From Bacillota bacterium (GTDB lineage: Bacteria > Bacillota > Clostridia > Peptostreptococcales > Acidaminobacteraceae): 64,000 nucleotides of DNA. The position numbers and the translations under genes are program-made. Of the stretch, positions 45,446 to 54,744 are shown one piece after another; positions within the stretch are counted from its first letter, which is position 1, and every line of letters starts with the position of its first letter. Where the stretch lies: contig JAOARG010000017.1 of NCBI GenBank assembly GCA_025210655.1, positions 1 to 64,000 of the forward strand, in the 5' to 3' direction. The notes beneath the pieces are model-generated. The model did no database searches, had not been told where the DNA came from, and was given only the letters and a program-made list of their open reading frames with translations.

Positions 45446-45890
45446 CATCTGAATCATCAATTAATCCAAGTTGTGTATTTAACATTGCCTTAAATCTTGC
45501 CTTGAATGCCTTGAGTTCTCTTCTGGCAATCTCCATTTCATTTTGAATGGATTCAACTTTTTTATTAGCTTCAGCAACTATTCTTTCTGCTTCCAGCTTA
45601 GCTTCTTTAATTATATTCCTAGAATTTAATTCAGCTGTCTTATTAACATCATCAGCTGTTCTCTGAGCTATAATTAGTGTTTCATTCAGTGTCTTTTCCA
45701 TAGCTGCATATTTTTCTAGCTGTCCCTGAAGCATTTCTAATTTATCCTTGAGATCATGATTTTCATTTGTAAGAGTCTCTACCGTGTCACACAGACTATC
45801 TAGAAACTGATCTACCTCGTCTTCATTGTATCCTCTTAGACTTTTTCCAAATTCTTTTTTTTGAATTTCTAAAGGCGTAATCATATCCAT
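45435..45890 (-). CDS. divIVA: DivIVA family cell-division protein
   Basis: This 151-residue protein has the DivIVA N-terminal membrane-curvature domain, MITPLEIQKKEFGKSLRGYNEDEVDQF split across residues 3-29. A coiled coil fills residues 30-90 and a second helical region ends DDSDVDY. DivIVA marks poles and septa. It lies at the end of the ylmE-sepF-ylmG-ylmH-divIVA cluster, the conserved order. The ileS promoter starts inside its 3' end. Confidence 0.95.
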   Translation of the reverse strand: MDMITPLEIQKKEFGKSLRGYNEDEVDQFLDSLCDTVETLTNENHDLKDKLEMLQGQLEKYAAMEKTLNETLIIAQRTADDVNKTAELNSRNIIKEAKLEAERIVAEANKKVESIQNEMEIARRELKAFKARFKAMLNTQLGLIDDSDVDY

Positions 45891-45897
45891 ATCCTCC

Positions 45898-46698
45898 TTA
45901 AGAAAAAATACTTATAGTAATAGATATTCTGTCTTTTCTTGTTTTTCCATTAATTTTAACTACTTTTATTCTACCATAACCCCTAACAGAGATTATATCA
46001 TTCTCATCAATAACAACATTTGGACTTGAGGATACTATAAAATTGTGCTTAACTCTTTCTTTTTTGATTAACTCAGCAGCGATTTTTCTAGATGTATTAA
46101 ATCCATTTGAGATGATACTATCTAATCTCAAACTGCTAACAGTTATATTTTTACTCTTTCCATCCCCATTATTACCATCTGATAATCTATCCCAAATACC
46201 TTTTTCACATTTAATCTTCTTGTTACCTATTTTATTAAAGTTCATGAGCAAAAATTCCTCAATGTCCCTGGTACAAATTACTAGAATTTCATCCTCATAT
46301 ATCTTAATATCACCAATTTGATCTCTTTTTATTCCTAGTCCCATAAGACTTCCTAAAACGTCCCTATGGCTTATGTTAGCAATAAATTTATTTAACTTTA
46401 TTGCTAAAATCGATATGCTCTTATCTATACTTTCCTTTGGAATGTAATCTGGGTAGATGATTATTTCGCAGTACTCCGCCTCATCATAACCTCCACAAAT
46501 TAAATAGTCCAGGTTTAAATCCCTGGACTTTAATAATTCAACACATATCTTCTTCAATAAAGGATTTACAAATCCTGTACTCTCTACAGTGTAATCTCTA
46601 GAGGCCTTTTCAATCTTATCAATTAGTTTTATAACATCATAGCGATCATTCTCAGCTACCTTATAAAACTTAAGTACCTCTTCCCTTTTAAAATACAC
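45898..46698 (-). CDS. ylmH: YlmH (RqcP-type) S4-domain RNA-binding protein
   Basis: The 266-residue protein ends in an S4 domain (LRLDSIISNGFNTSRKIAAELI, split; then VRGYGRIKVVKINGKTRK). The N-terminal half resembles the YlmH family, with LGSLMGLGIKRDQIGDI. In Bacillus and relatives YlmH can act in the ribosome quality control pathway with RqcH, which is also in this window. GTG start after AGGAG; it overlaps ylmG by 11 bp. Confidence 0.9.
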   Translation of the reverse strand: MYFKREEVLKFYKVAENDRYDVIKLIDKIEKASRDYTVESTGFVNPLLKKICVELLKSRDLNLDYLICGGYDEAEYCEIIIYPDYIPKESIDKSISILAIKLNKFIANISHRDVLGSLMGLGIKRDQIGDIKIYEDEILVICTRDIEEFLLMNFNKIGNKKIKCEKGIWDRLSDGNNGDGKSKNITVSSLRLDSIISNGFNTSRKIAAELIKKERVKHNFIVSSSPNVVIDENDIISVRGYGRIKVVKINGKTRKDRISITISIFS

Positions 46699-46960
46699 TT
46701 ACTGCTCCTACCATACTTGCCACCATAGAAAGTAATAACATAAGAATAATTGGTGAAAAATCAAGAGTTCCCCCAAGACCAAATCTTTGAAGTGCTCCCC
46801 TAACTGGTGATAATAGTGGCTCAGTTACTTGATATATGAAATCGAAAAAAGCATTAGATCTTGAACCGCCCATATTTACCCATGATATAACAACTCTTAT
46901 TAATATAAGATAATTGATTACTCTAATAAAAGTACCGATTGTTGCTCTAATAAGCAGCAT
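46688..46960 (-). CDS. ylmG: YggT/YlmG family membrane protein
   Basis: A 90-residue protein with two membrane helices (IGTFIRVINYLILIRVVISW and IILMLLLSMVASMVGAV) and the family motif FDFIYQVTEPLLSPVRGAL between them. YggT proteins are linked to division and membrane organisation without a defined activity. It sits between sepF and ylmH as in most Bacillota. Confidence 0.92.
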   Translation of the reverse strand: MLLIRATIGTFIRVINYLILIRVVISWVNMGGSRSNAFFDFIYQVTEPLLSPVRGALQRFGLGGTLDFSPIILMLLLSMVASMVGAVSVF

Positions 46961-46983
46961 TAAATCACCTTTCCTCTTGTCTT

Positions 46984-47436
46984 CTATTTACTCCAAGGAT
47001 AAATCCCAGTTCTTTTAAACTCATCCTTAATCGCATTGTCAATATCCACATTGCTTGGTGCTAATACAAAAATGTTTTTAGATACCTTCTGAATTTGACC
47101 ATCAAGGGCATAAAGAGCTCCACTGCAAAAATCAAATATTTTTCTTGCAAGTTCACCTTCTGTCTCCTCTAGATTTAAAACCACAGGTCTTCTACTTTTT
47201 AACTGGTCAACAATTTTAGCAGATTCATCAAAATCCTTAGGCTTATTTACAACCAGCTTAATTTGTGAACTGGTATGTATGTTTAAAATTTTGTTGTTCT
47301 TTTGATTATTTATAAATGGTGCTGAAGCAATATCTTCTGATACTTCACTAGTTACTTCTTCCTCATAAACCTCTTCTTCATCATAATCTTCAAGACCCAT
47401 GAAAAATTTCACTTTGTCCATAAATTTTTCAGCCAT
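46984..47436 (-). CDS. sepF: SepF, FtsZ-anchoring division protein
   Basis: This 150-residue protein starts with a short amphipathic segment (KFMDKVKFFMGLED) for membrane binding, then a Glu-rich linker. The SepF globular domain follows, with VNKPKDFDESAKIVDQL and RRPVVLNLEETEGELARKI. SepF tethers and bundles FtsZ. It follows ylmE by 32 bp. Confidence 0.95.
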   Translation of the reverse strand: MAEKFMDKVKFFMGLEDYDEEEVYEEEVTSEVSEDIASAPFINNQKNNKILNIHTSSQIKLVVNKPKDFDESAKIVDQLKSRRPVVLNLEETEGELARKIFDFCSGALYALDGQIQKVSKNIFVLAPSNVDIDNAIKDEFKRTGIYPWSK

Positions 47437-47468
47437 AATAACCTCCCAAAAATCGTTATTCGATTATC

Positions 47469-48167
47469 TTATTTATTATAATTTCTGGCACCATATATAC
47501 CAGTACCTACCCTAACTATGTTGGCACCTTCTTCAATGGCTACCATGTAATCATTTGTCATCCCCATAGAAAGATACTTCATCCTAATATTATCATACTC
47601 CATAGTACTTAAGGAATCAAATTTATTTTTCAATTTTTTGAAATATTTTCTTACATCTTCAGGATTAAGTTCGAATGGCGCAATCGTCATAAGTCCCATA
47701 ACCCTTACATTTTTAAGTGTAGATATCTCTTCAAGAAGACCATCAAGATCCCCTAGACCTATTCCAAACTTACTTTCCTCCATGGCAACATTTACCTGAA
47801 TAAGAATATCCATAACAAGATCATGATCTTTTGCTTTCTTATCAATCTCTTCAGCAAGTCTAAAGCTATCTACTGAATGAATCATACATACCTTATCAAT
47901 AATGTACTTAACCTTATTTCTTTGTAAGTGTCCTATTAGATGCCACTTCACTCCTGCTTTTATATTCTCAAACTTTCTTGTTATCTCTTGAACCTTGTTT
48001 TCTCCAATATCAGTAACACCGTACTCAATAGACTTATTCACAATTTCTTCGTCTATAGTTTTCGATACGGCAACAAGAAGAACATCATCTGCATTTTTTC
48101 CTATTTTGCTACAAACACTGTTAATATTGCTTTTTACATCTTCTAAATTTTCTCTTATATGTTCCAT
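47469..48167 (-). CDS. ylmE: YggS/YlmE pyridoxal phosphate homeostasis protein
   Basis: A 232-residue PLP-binding TIM-barrel protein without known catalytic activity. The PLP lysine lies in LLVAVSKTID. VTDIGENKVQEI, WHLIGHLQRNKVKYI and LSMGMTNDYMVAIEEGANIVR (split by me; two segments) are signatures. I chose ATG 48167, five bases after GGAGG, rather than a start 12 bases upstream. It heads the sepF cluster. Confidence 0.94.
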   Translation of the reverse strand: MEHIRENLEDVKSNINSVCSKIGKNADDVLLVAVSKTIDEEIVNKSIEYGVTDIGENKVQEITRKFENIKAGVKWHLIGHLQRNKVKYIIDKVCMIHSVDSFRLAEEIDKKAKDHDLVMDILIQVNVAMEESKFGIGLGDLDGLLEEISTLKNVRVMGLMTIAPFELNPEDVRKYFKKLKNKFDSLSTMEYDNIRMKYLSMGMTNDYMVAIEEGANIVRVGTGIYGARNYNK

Positions 48168-48225
48168 AACTACCTCCACAACAAGTATGAATTGTATCTA
48201 AGATTAACAATCCAACTTTCTATAT

Positions 48226-49440
48226 CTATTTCACAACATCTCCTACCTTATAGTCCGTAGGATTTTCAACTACCTCATCATACAATTTAACTGTAGTAAC
48301 AATTTTATTTTCTTCTCCTACTTTTCTATAGAAGTAATTTTCTTGTACAATTGCTTCAGATTCATTATAACCAATAACATTAACCTCAACAAATCTGGCT
48401 TTTTTATCTATGTCTAAAACATATACACCTAGGTTACCTTCATTTTTTACAAGGGAATCTAATTTTATCTTTAATCCTCTATAGTTTTTTCTTGAAATAA
48501 TAGGCTTAACCAATCTACTACTAGTAAAATCCCCTATTTCTTTATTAATTCTTATTAATACTCCCGCTCCTTGATCAAGTTCAAACTCGTCTTCTATAAT
48601 ACCTTGAAATTCTTCTTCTGAAAGTTTTATAGATACATTTTGTCCAACCTTATAATAGTCCATTTCACTTTTTTCTATTAAGGACACCAAGTACCATTTA
48701 GAATTATCTACTATTTTATATATAGAATCCCCGGCATTGACCTTGCTCCTAAGAAGATTAACCTTTTCATAGTTTTCTTTCAGTGCAGAATTATAATCGA
48801 TATTATAAAGTTTGTCCATAGTAAATGTATTCTCATAGCCATCCACCTTAAAGGATACAATACCTGAAGCCACACTATATAAATTCATCTTATTATTTCC
48901 ATTAGCCTCAACAAATGATTCTTTAAAATTATATCCCTCTTTATAAAGTTTTTCACCCTTAGCAAGCTTACCTTTTTTCTCTAACTTCAAATTAAGGTCT
49001 TTTTTTAATTTTTTTACCGAACTATAATCTTCACTTCTGATTGCTTCTACAAGATTTCTTCTAACAAAATCTATATCTCTTTCTAAGGCATTTTCGTCAA
49101 TAATAGGTATATTATCATTTTCTATCTTTGATAATACCTGTGCCTTACTATTGTCTATTTCGCTAATTTCTGCAATCTTAAAACCTTTTTTTACCCTTTC
49201 ACCTTCAGTTACAAAATATTTGATAAGTCCGCTTAACCTTGAACTAACCAATGTTTCATTACGAAGAATAAAGCTATTGTATTCTTTTTCTAATACTACT
49301 TCGCCGTATTCAGCAACATATGTACTGTTATCCCTTAGTAAATATGAATATATCATCCTTGATGCAATTATTAGCATTATTAAAAACACTATTATACCAA
49401 TAAATCGCTTTTTTCTTTTCCTCCGTGAAAGCCTATTCAT
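48226..49440 (-). CDS. HlyD/periplasmic-adaptor-like membrane protein
   Basis: The 404-residue protein starts with a very basic stretch (RLSRRKRKKR), one membrane helix (FIGIIVFLIMLIIASRMIY), then an extracytoplasmic part. The segment SSRLSGLIKYFVTEGERVKKGFKIAEI is a biotinyl-lipoyl-like half as in membrane fusion proteins, a coiled-coil hairpin comes next, and NVSIKLSEEEFQGIIE beta-barrel sequence follows. No ABC transporter gene is adjacent. Relatives occur next to the ylm/sepF cluster in Clostridia; role unknown, perhaps envelope-related. Confidence 0.8.
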   Translation of the reverse strand: MNRLSRRKRKKRFIGIIVFLIMLIIASRMIYSYLLRDNSTYVAEYGEVVLEKEYNSFILRNETLVSSRLSGLIKYFVTEGERVKKGFKIAEISEIDNSKAQVLSKIENDNIPIIDENALERDIDFVRRNLVEAIRSEDYSSVKKLKKDLNLKLEKKGKLAKGEKLYKEGYNFKESFVEANGNNKMNLYSVASGIVSFKVDGYENTFTMDKLYNIDYNSALKENYEKVNLLRSKVNAGDSIYKIVDNSKWYLVSLIEKSEMDYYKVGQNVSIKLSEEEFQGIIEDEFELDQGAGVLIRINKEIGDFTSSRLVKPIISRKNYRGLKIKLDSLVKNEGNLGVYVLDIDKKARFVEVNVIGYNESEAIVQENYFYRKVGEENKIVTTVKLYDEVVENPTDYKVGDVVK

Positions 49441-49467
49441 AAATCAACCCACCTACGTATAAAATAA

Positions 49468-49492
49468 AAGACTACCATTACAGTAGCCTTAT
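49468..49492 (-). terminator. Hairpin between the unknown membrane gene and the HlyD-like gene
   Basis: GGCTACTG pairs with the complementary TGGTAGTC (one G-U pair), followed by TTTTATTTTATA on the minus strand. Likely a terminator or attenuator just before the HlyD-like ribosome binding site. Confidence 0.65.
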
Positions 49493-49518
49493 AATATTTC
49501 TAAATCCATATAAAAGAA

Positions 49519-49926
49519 TTAAATAAATCTTCCGTACTTACTTAATATCTTAAGTTTTCTAATATTTGAAACACTAAGTTCTAATAACTCATCAGTTTCA
49601 GTAATAAGACACAATTTATTCTGTGACTTTTTAGCACCTAAAATAACACCCTTGATAAAGACCTTGCTATTTAAATATACTTTTACTTCGTCACCGATTA
49701 GCAAAGTTTTTCTACCCAGTTTAAAAGATTTCATCTCGACATCATCAATATAATCCTGTGTAATCGAGTCACTTTTAAACTCTATTCTTTGATTAAATAA
49801 GTCAACTCTCTCTTTTAATACACAAAAAATATATCCAAAAAACATTACTACCATAATTGTAATCATCAAAAATAACATATCATTCGATACATATAATCTA
49901 GATATGGATTTAATAAAATTATTCAT
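49519..49926 (-). CDS. Uncharacterised membrane-anchored protein
   Basis: I do not recognise this 135-residue protein. It has one N-terminal membrane helix (MLFLMITIMVVMFFGYIFCV), a short charged linker, then about 60 residues with a small beta-barrel look. That part includes LLIGDEVKVYLNSKVFIKGVILG, split here as GDEVKVYLNSK and FIKGVILG, then LCLITETDELLELSVSNI. The pattern suggests an SH3- or Sm-like barrel. Codon use looks like its neighbours. It lies between gpsA and the HlyD-like gene and could act with the latter. Confidence 0.75.
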   Translation of the reverse strand: MNNFIKSISRLYVSNDMLFLMITIMVVMFFGYIFCVLKERVDLFNQRIEFKSDSITQDYIDDVEMKSFKLGRKTLLIGDEVKVYLNSKVFIKGVILGAKKSQNKLCLITETDELLELSVSNIRKLKILSKYGRFI

Positions 49927-50052
49927 ATGCCCTTATCCTCACGTCTAAATATTATTTAGCCTACTAATTAATTATACTACAAAAATAGTTTATTCGGGAC
50001 AAAAATTTATGGTAAATTTGCATCATTTATAGCTACTTGTTGTTCTTCAAAC

Positions 50053-51042
50053 TTAAAATTCGTCCTTTTTTCTTCTATTCATTAATGAAAGTACCGATTC
50101 CTTAGCGTTAGCACCTTCATATAAAACCTTATATATTTCTCTGGTTATTGGCATATCTACATCATACTCTAAAGAAAGTTCATAAGCTGCTTTTACAGTA
50201 TATGCTCCCTCAACTACCATTCCGATATTTTCAATTGCTTCATCAAGAGATAAACCTTCTCCAAGCATAATCCCGCAACGTCTATTTCTTGAATGCATAC
50301 TTGTACAAGTAACTATTAGATCACCGATTCCACTAAGTCCTCCAAATGTATCAAGCTTTCCACCCATAGCTTCACCTAGACGGGACATTTCCGATATTCC
50401 CCTAGTCATTAATGCAGCCTTAGTATTGTCACCATATCCAATACCATCACTTATACCTGCTCCTAAGGCTATGATATTTTTAAGAGATCCACCAACCTCT
50501 ACGCCTATAACATCTGGATTAGTATATATTCTAAGACTTTCTGTCATAAAAATATCTTGAACAAGTTCAGCAGCCTCAGAATCATCCGATGCAGATACTA
50601 TAGTAGTCGGCGTATTATTAGACACTTCTTCAGCATGGGATGGACCTGATAGAATTACATATTTATTCTTAGGTAAAACATCCGCAACAACTTGAGAAAT
50701 TCTCATGTGTGAACCATTTTCTATTCCCTTAGCTACATTTACTATTATTTTGTTTTCCTTAATATATTTCTTAGCTAGTTCAAGTACTGATCTTACAGCC
50801 TGTGACGGTACAGCTAAAACAACAATGTCTGTTCCTTCAAGAGCTTTTTCAATATCATTATAAAACTCAATCTTGTCATTTAACTTTATTCCCGGAAGAT
50901 ACTTTACATTCTCCCTTTCCTTGACTAAAGAATCATAATGATCCTCTTCCTTTGTCCACATTCTTATTTCATAATCTTTATCTGAAAGTACATATGCTAA
51001 AGCCGTTCCCCAGCTACCAGCACCTAAAAAACTAATTCTCAT
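50053..51042 (-). CDS. gpsA: Glycerol-3-phosphate dehydrogenase (NAD(P)+)
   Basis: This enzyme makes sn-glycerol 3-phosphate for phospholipids. It begins MRISFLGAGSWGTALAYVL with the Rossmann loop, and has NVAKGIE, LSGPSHAEEV, and the catalytic-lysine region GGSLKNIIALGAGI. I chose ATG 51042 behind AAGGTG; the open frame extends 19 codons further but would cover the der terminator side and has no better site. It follows der in the common der-gpsA order. Product and PlsX product meet at PlsY/PlsC. Confidence 0.96.
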   Translation of the reverse strand: MRISFLGAGSWGTALAYVLSDKDYEIRMWTKEEDHYDSLVKERENVKYLPGIKLNDKIEFYNDIEKALEGTDIVVLAVPSQAVRSVLELAKKYIKENKIIVNVAKGIENGSHMRISQVVADVLPKNKYVILSGPSHAEEVSNNTPTTIVSASDDSEAAELVQDIFMTESLRIYTNPDVIGVEVGGSLKNIIALGAGISDGIGYGDNTKAALMTRGISEMSRLGEAMGGKLDTFGGLSGIGDLIVTCTSMHSRNRRCGIMLGEGLSLDEAIENIGMVVEGAYTVKAAYELSLEYDVDMPITREIYKVLYEGANAKESVLSLMNRRKKDEF

Positions 51043-51069
51043 TTGAATCACCTTATCCTTTATAAAAAT

Positions 51070-51105
51070 AAAAAAATCTATATGGAACCGAAGCTCCATA
51101 TAGAT
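51070..51105 (-). terminator. Intrinsic terminator after der
   Basis: ATCTATATGGA pairs with TCCATATAGAT (51076-51105), followed by TTTTTTTATTTTTA on the minus strand. It separates the nrdR...der unit from gpsA. Confidence 0.9.
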
Positions 51106-51158
51106 TATAGCATAACAATCCTTGTTATTTCAATTTTCCTTAAGATATTAACAGTATA

Positions 51159-52493
51159 TTATTTGATAAAATCTTTTTTCTTTTTGTTTCTTACATGTAT
51201 TCTTATTGGTGTACCTTCAAAGTTGAAAGTGTCTCTTAACTTGTTTTCTAAATATCTTATATAAGAGAAGTGAGAAAGCTCTACATCATTTACAAAAAGT
51301 ACGAATGTTGGCGGCTTTACACCTACTTGAGTACCATAGAATATTTTAAGTCTTCTACCCTTATCTGAAGGTGGTTGATTAAGCATAATTGCCTCATTTA
51401 AAACGTCATTAAGTAATCCCGTAGAAACCCTTAATGAATTGTTATTTGAAACATACTTAATCTGTTCTAAGATATTACCAAGTCTTTGCTTAGTTAAAGC
51501 TGAAACAAATAAAACAGGTGCATATTGTAAATATGCAAGCTCTGCCCTTACATCCTTCTCATAAGCAGAATATGTGTGACTATCCTTCTTAATAAGATCC
51601 CACTTGTTTACAACAATCAAAATAGCCTTTCCTGCTTCATGAGCATATCCAGCAACCCTCTTGTCCTGCTCAGTAACCCCTTGAACTGCATCTATTACAA
51701 TAACACATACGTCACTTCTATCTATAGCAGTAAGAGATCTTAATACTGAATACTTCTCAACATTTTCATTTACTTTACCTTTACGTCTTATACCAGCTGT
51801 ATCAATAAATACATACTTTTGGCCATCGATTTCTACTGGAGAATCAATAGCATCTCTTGTTGTACCAGCAATATTACTAACAATTACTCTTTCTTCCCCA
51901 AGAATTGTATTAATAAGAGAACTCTTACCTACATTAGGCTTACCAATAAGGGCAACCTTAATGTTATCATCCTCTTCCTCTACAGCTTCAGTTTCAGGGA
52001 ATTTCCAAATAATCATATCAAGTAAATCACCAAGGTTAAGAGCATTCTTTGATGATATTGGGAAAGGCTCTCCCAAACCTAAGTTATAAAAATCATAATA
52101 GTTATCAGGTAATGAATTAATATTATCAATTTTATTAGCAACAAGAATAACTTCCTTCTTAGCTCTTCTTAACATCATTCCGATTTCTTCATCTGCAGTA
52201 GTTATTGGATTAGATCCATCAACCATGAAAACTATAACATCTGCAGTATCTATTGCAATCTGAGCCTGATTTCTCATTTGAGATAATATGATATCTTCAG
52301 AATCTGGCTCAATACCACCTGTATCTATCATAGTAAACTCTCTTCCAAGCCACTCTGCGTCAGAGTAGATTCTATCCCTTGTTACCCCTGGTTTATCCTC
52401 TACAATGGAAATTCTCTTTCCAGCGATATAATTGAAAAATGTTGATTTACCAACATTAGGTCTTCCTACTATAGCAACTATTGCTTTACTCAT
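51159..52493 (-). CDS. der: GTPase Der (EngA)
   Basis: A 444-residue ribosome assembly GTPase with two G domains in tandem. P-loops are [12 protein letters not shown] near residue 9 and [12 protein letters not shown] near 184. Switch motifs DTGG and DTAG, and NKID and NKWD for guanine binding, are seen in each. A C-terminal KH-like domain ends [12 protein letters not shown]. The start codon lies in the last codons of the DUF512 gene (8 bp overlap). Confidence 0.97.
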   Translation of the reverse strand: MSKAIVAIVGRPNVGKSTFFNYIAGKRISIVEDKPGVTRDRIYSDAEWLGREFTMIDTGGIEPDSEDIILSQMRNQAQIAIDTADVIVFMVDGSNPITTADEEIGMMLRRAKKEVILVANKIDNINSLPDNYYDFYNLGLGEPFPISSKNALNLGDLLDMIIWKFPETEAVEEEDDNIKVALIGKPNVGKSSLINTILGEERVIVSNIAGTTRDAIDSPVEIDGQKYVFIDTAGIRRKGKVNENVEKYSVLRSLTAIDRSDVCVIVIDAVQGVTEQDKRVAGYAHEAGKAILIVVNKWDLIKKDSHTYSAYEKDVRAELAYLQYAPVLFVSALTKQRLGNILEQIKYVSNNNSLRVSTGLLNDVLNEAIMLNQPPSDKGRRLKIFYGTQVGVKPPTFVLFVNDVELSHFSYIRYLENKLRDTFNFEGTPIRIHVRNKKKKDFIK

Positions 52494-53817
52494 TTTTGCC
52501 TCCTTGTGAATTTAATATTCCTAAAATAAATTCTTCTCCTTCTGATTCCAGAGGCACAATATTTACCTCTAGGGCCTCAATGACCTGTTCTAAAGTATAG
52601 TCATCAAGGAAAATATCTTCATCAGCCTTTAGCATAGCCTTAGTAATATATAATGTATCACCAAGTTCATTATCCTTAAGCTGACTAATTAAATCTCTAC
52701 CTGTAATCAAACCTGATACAGTAATAGTCTCACCGAAAAAGTCATTATTTATCTTAAATACATTGACTTTCAATCTCGGCTCTTTCTCCATAATCATTTC
52801 ACCAATTTTTTTAATGAACTCATATGCAGAAGTACCCGTTGCAAAACTAATTGTCTTCTCTTCTAAACCTTCTATTGGGACATAATACTCCAAGCTACTT
52901 TGAACATCACTAAGTAGTTTAGGTATAAGCCCTACCCCATTTTCTATTTGAATATAGTCATCATATTCCTCTTCAGATGGGAAAGGCAATTCAGCTATTA
53001 TATAAAACTCATCTGACAGATAAATAAATCTACTGCCTATTTCTTTTAGAAGTTTCTCTTGCCACTTCTCAACAATAGCTATTACTTCCCTAGCACTTTT
53101 TTTATCATAAGTGCCAGTTTCAAACAAACCTTGTCTAAATTTAGTTATTCCTATAGGAACAGCCGCAACAGAGTGAATGTTTGGATATAGTCCTGAAAGC
53201 TCTCTAATCGTTCTTTCGAGCTCCTCACCGTCATTTACATTGGGACAAAGTACTATCTGTCCATTTATCATAATTCTATTATCCGTAAGATGGGTCAAAA
53301 CCTCAAGAACATTTCCTGCAAATCTATTACCTAGCATCTTAACCCTTAAGTCAGGATTAGTAGTATGAATTGATACATTAATAGGACTAATATTATATCT
53401 TACTATCCTATCTAAATCATCTTGAGAAAGATTTGTTAGGGTAATAAAATTCCCCTGTAAGAAGGATAATCTAGAATCATCATCTTTAAAATAAAGGGTC
53501 TCCCTCATGTTCTCAGGAAGCTGATCGATAAAACAAAATATACATTTGTTTTTACAAGATCTCGCTTTATCTAATATTGGATTATAAAACTCAAGTCCTA
53601 AGTCTTCATCAAAATCCTTATCTATTTCAAACATCCATATCTCACCATCAGATTTTTCAATCTCAAGCTCAATATATTCGTCAGTTATCATAAAAAAATA
53701 ATCTATAATATCTTCAATTTCTTTTCCGTTTAGCGAAACAAGCTTGTCACCTTTTTCGATTCCAAGTTCTTCACCTATGCTTTTTTCAATTACCTTGTCA
53801 ATAATATGTTTAGCCAT
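52486..53817 (-). CDS. DUF512 radical SAM protein with N-terminal PDZ domain
   Basis: The 443-residue protein has an N-terminal PDZ-like domain ([22 protein letters not shown], residues 10-31 approximately), a radical SAM-type cysteine motif [14 protein letters not shown] (CX3CX2C) near residue 90, and a C-terminal DUF512 region with [11 protein letters not shown] and [12 protein letters not shown]. Substrate is unknown; the family is almost confined to Clostridia and often sits before der. I chose ATG 53817, five bases after GGAGG. A leader hairpin ends just before that site. Confidence 0.9.
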   Translation of the reverse strand: MAKHIIDKVIEKSIGEELGIEKGDKLVSLNGKEIEDIIDYFFMITDEYIELEIEKSDGEIWMFEIDKDFDEDLGLEFYNPILDKARSCKNKCIFCFIDQLPENMRETLYFKDDDSRLSFLQGNFITLTNLSQDDLDRIVRYNISPINVSIHTTNPDLRVKMLGNRFAGNVLEVLTHLTDNRIMINGQIVLCPNVNDGEELERTIRELSGLYPNIHSVAAVPIGITKFRQGLFETGTYDKKSAREVIAIVEKWQEKLLKEIGSRFIYLSDEFYIIAELPFPSEEEYDDYIQIENGVGLIPKLLSDVQSSLEYYVPIEGLEEKTISFATGTSAYEFIKKIGEMIMEKEPRLKVNVFKINNDFFGETITVSGLITGRDLISQLKDNELGDTLYITKAMLKADEDIFLDDYTLEQVIEALEVNIVPLESEGEEFILGILNSQGGKNE

Positions 53818-53827
53818 AGCAACCTCC

Positions 53828-53879
53828 AAAAAAGGGAGATTATTCTAAGTATATTCATACTTAATTAAATACTCTCCCT
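53828..53879 (-). terminator. Leader hairpin / attenuator in front of DUF512-der
   Basis: GGGAGA (53834-53839) pairs with TCTCCC (53873-53878), with an inner AAGTAT/ATACTT stem. On the minus strand it is followed by CCCTTTTTTGGAGG, so the terminator T-run touches the ribosome binding site of the DUF512 gene. It ends pgeF transcripts and may attenuate those from the promoter at 53899-53927. Confidence 0.75.
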
Positions 53880-53898
53880 TATACCAATCCAGTTTACT

Positions 53899-53927
53899 AT
53901 ATTATAATTTTTTTTAGTTCTAGTCAA
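53899..53927 (-). promoter_or_regulatory. Possible promoter of DUF512-der
   Basis: TTGACT (53927-53922) overlaps the pgeF stop region. TAATAT lies 17 bp downstream, or TATAAT 15 bp downstream, so the -10 choice is ambiguous. Transcripts would begin just before the hairpin at 53828-53879. Confidence 0.6.
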
Positions 53928-53928
53928 G

Positions 53929-54714
53929 CTATTTTTCTAGCCACATCATACCAGACATCCTACCAGTATGCTTATTATCCCTTCTATATGAATAAAATTT
54001 CTGATCCAAACAACTTGTACACTCCTCAGAAATAAAAATATTGTCTTCCAAAACACCTGTTTTGAGAACTGTAACTTGAATTGCTTTTTTCATATCTAGA
54101 TAATACTTACCTTTTTTCGTCTTAGAAGCTTCTATTACTTTATACTCATGAAAATCTTTAAACTCATGATACAAATCTTCTGAAACCTCATAGCAACACT
54201 TAGAAATATTTGGACCGATAAATACCATAATGTCTTTAGGATTACTACCATATACATTTATAAATATATCTATCATATCCTTAGAAATTTCATTCCTTGT
54301 GCCTCTCCAGCCAGAATGATTAACTCCAACAACCTTCTTCTTCTTATCAAGAAAAAAAGCAGGTGTACAGTCTGCATAATAAGTTGCAAGTACAACACCT
54401 ATTTCATCTGTAATAAGACCATCGCAATTATCAATAGAAATCTCTTTTCCGTTAGCAGCAGCTAGAAAAGTCTTATCAACTATCTGTATATTGTTACTAT
54501 GGGTTTGCTTTGTTCTAACAAAATAATAATCACCCAAACAAAGCTCATCCTTTAACTTATTGTAATTACTAGCAAGGTCATCACTATTATCACTAGTTGC
54601 AAGTCCCATATTGAAACTCAAATAAGCCCCCTTGCTAAACCCTCCAAGGCGGTTTGTAAATAATTGTTTTACCCCTAACTCATCTATAGAAAGGGGTCCA
54701 AATTCATATGCCAT
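53929..54714 (-). CDS. pgeF: PgeF (YfiH/laccase-domain) purine nucleoside enzyme or peptidoglycan editing factor
   Basis: A 261-residue protein of the multicopper-polyphenol-oxidoreductase-like family. Zinc-site segments are TKQTHSNNI, ATYYADCTPAFF, and GVNHSGWRGT. C-terminal CTSCLDQKFYSYRRD is typical. Family members have purine nucleoside phosphorylase/adenosine deaminase activity in vitro, and E. coli PgeF affects peptidoglycan composition. It lies between nrdR and the DUF512 gene. Confidence 0.92.
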   Translation of the reverse strand: MAYEFGPLSIDELGVKQLFTNRLGGFSKGAYLSFNMGLATSDNSDDLASNYNKLKDELCLGDYYFVRTKQTHSNNIQIVDKTFLAAANGKEISIDNCDGLITDEIGVVLATYYADCTPAFFLDKKKKVVGVNHSGWRGTRNEISKDMIDIFINVYGSNPKDIMVFIGPNISKCCYEVSEDLYHEFKDFHEYKVIEASKTKKGKYYLDMKKAIQVTVLKTGVLEDNIFISEECTSCLDQKFYSYRRDNKHTGRMSGMMWLEK

Positions 54715-54744
54715 TGCTACCTCCTGATCTAATACATTATCAGA

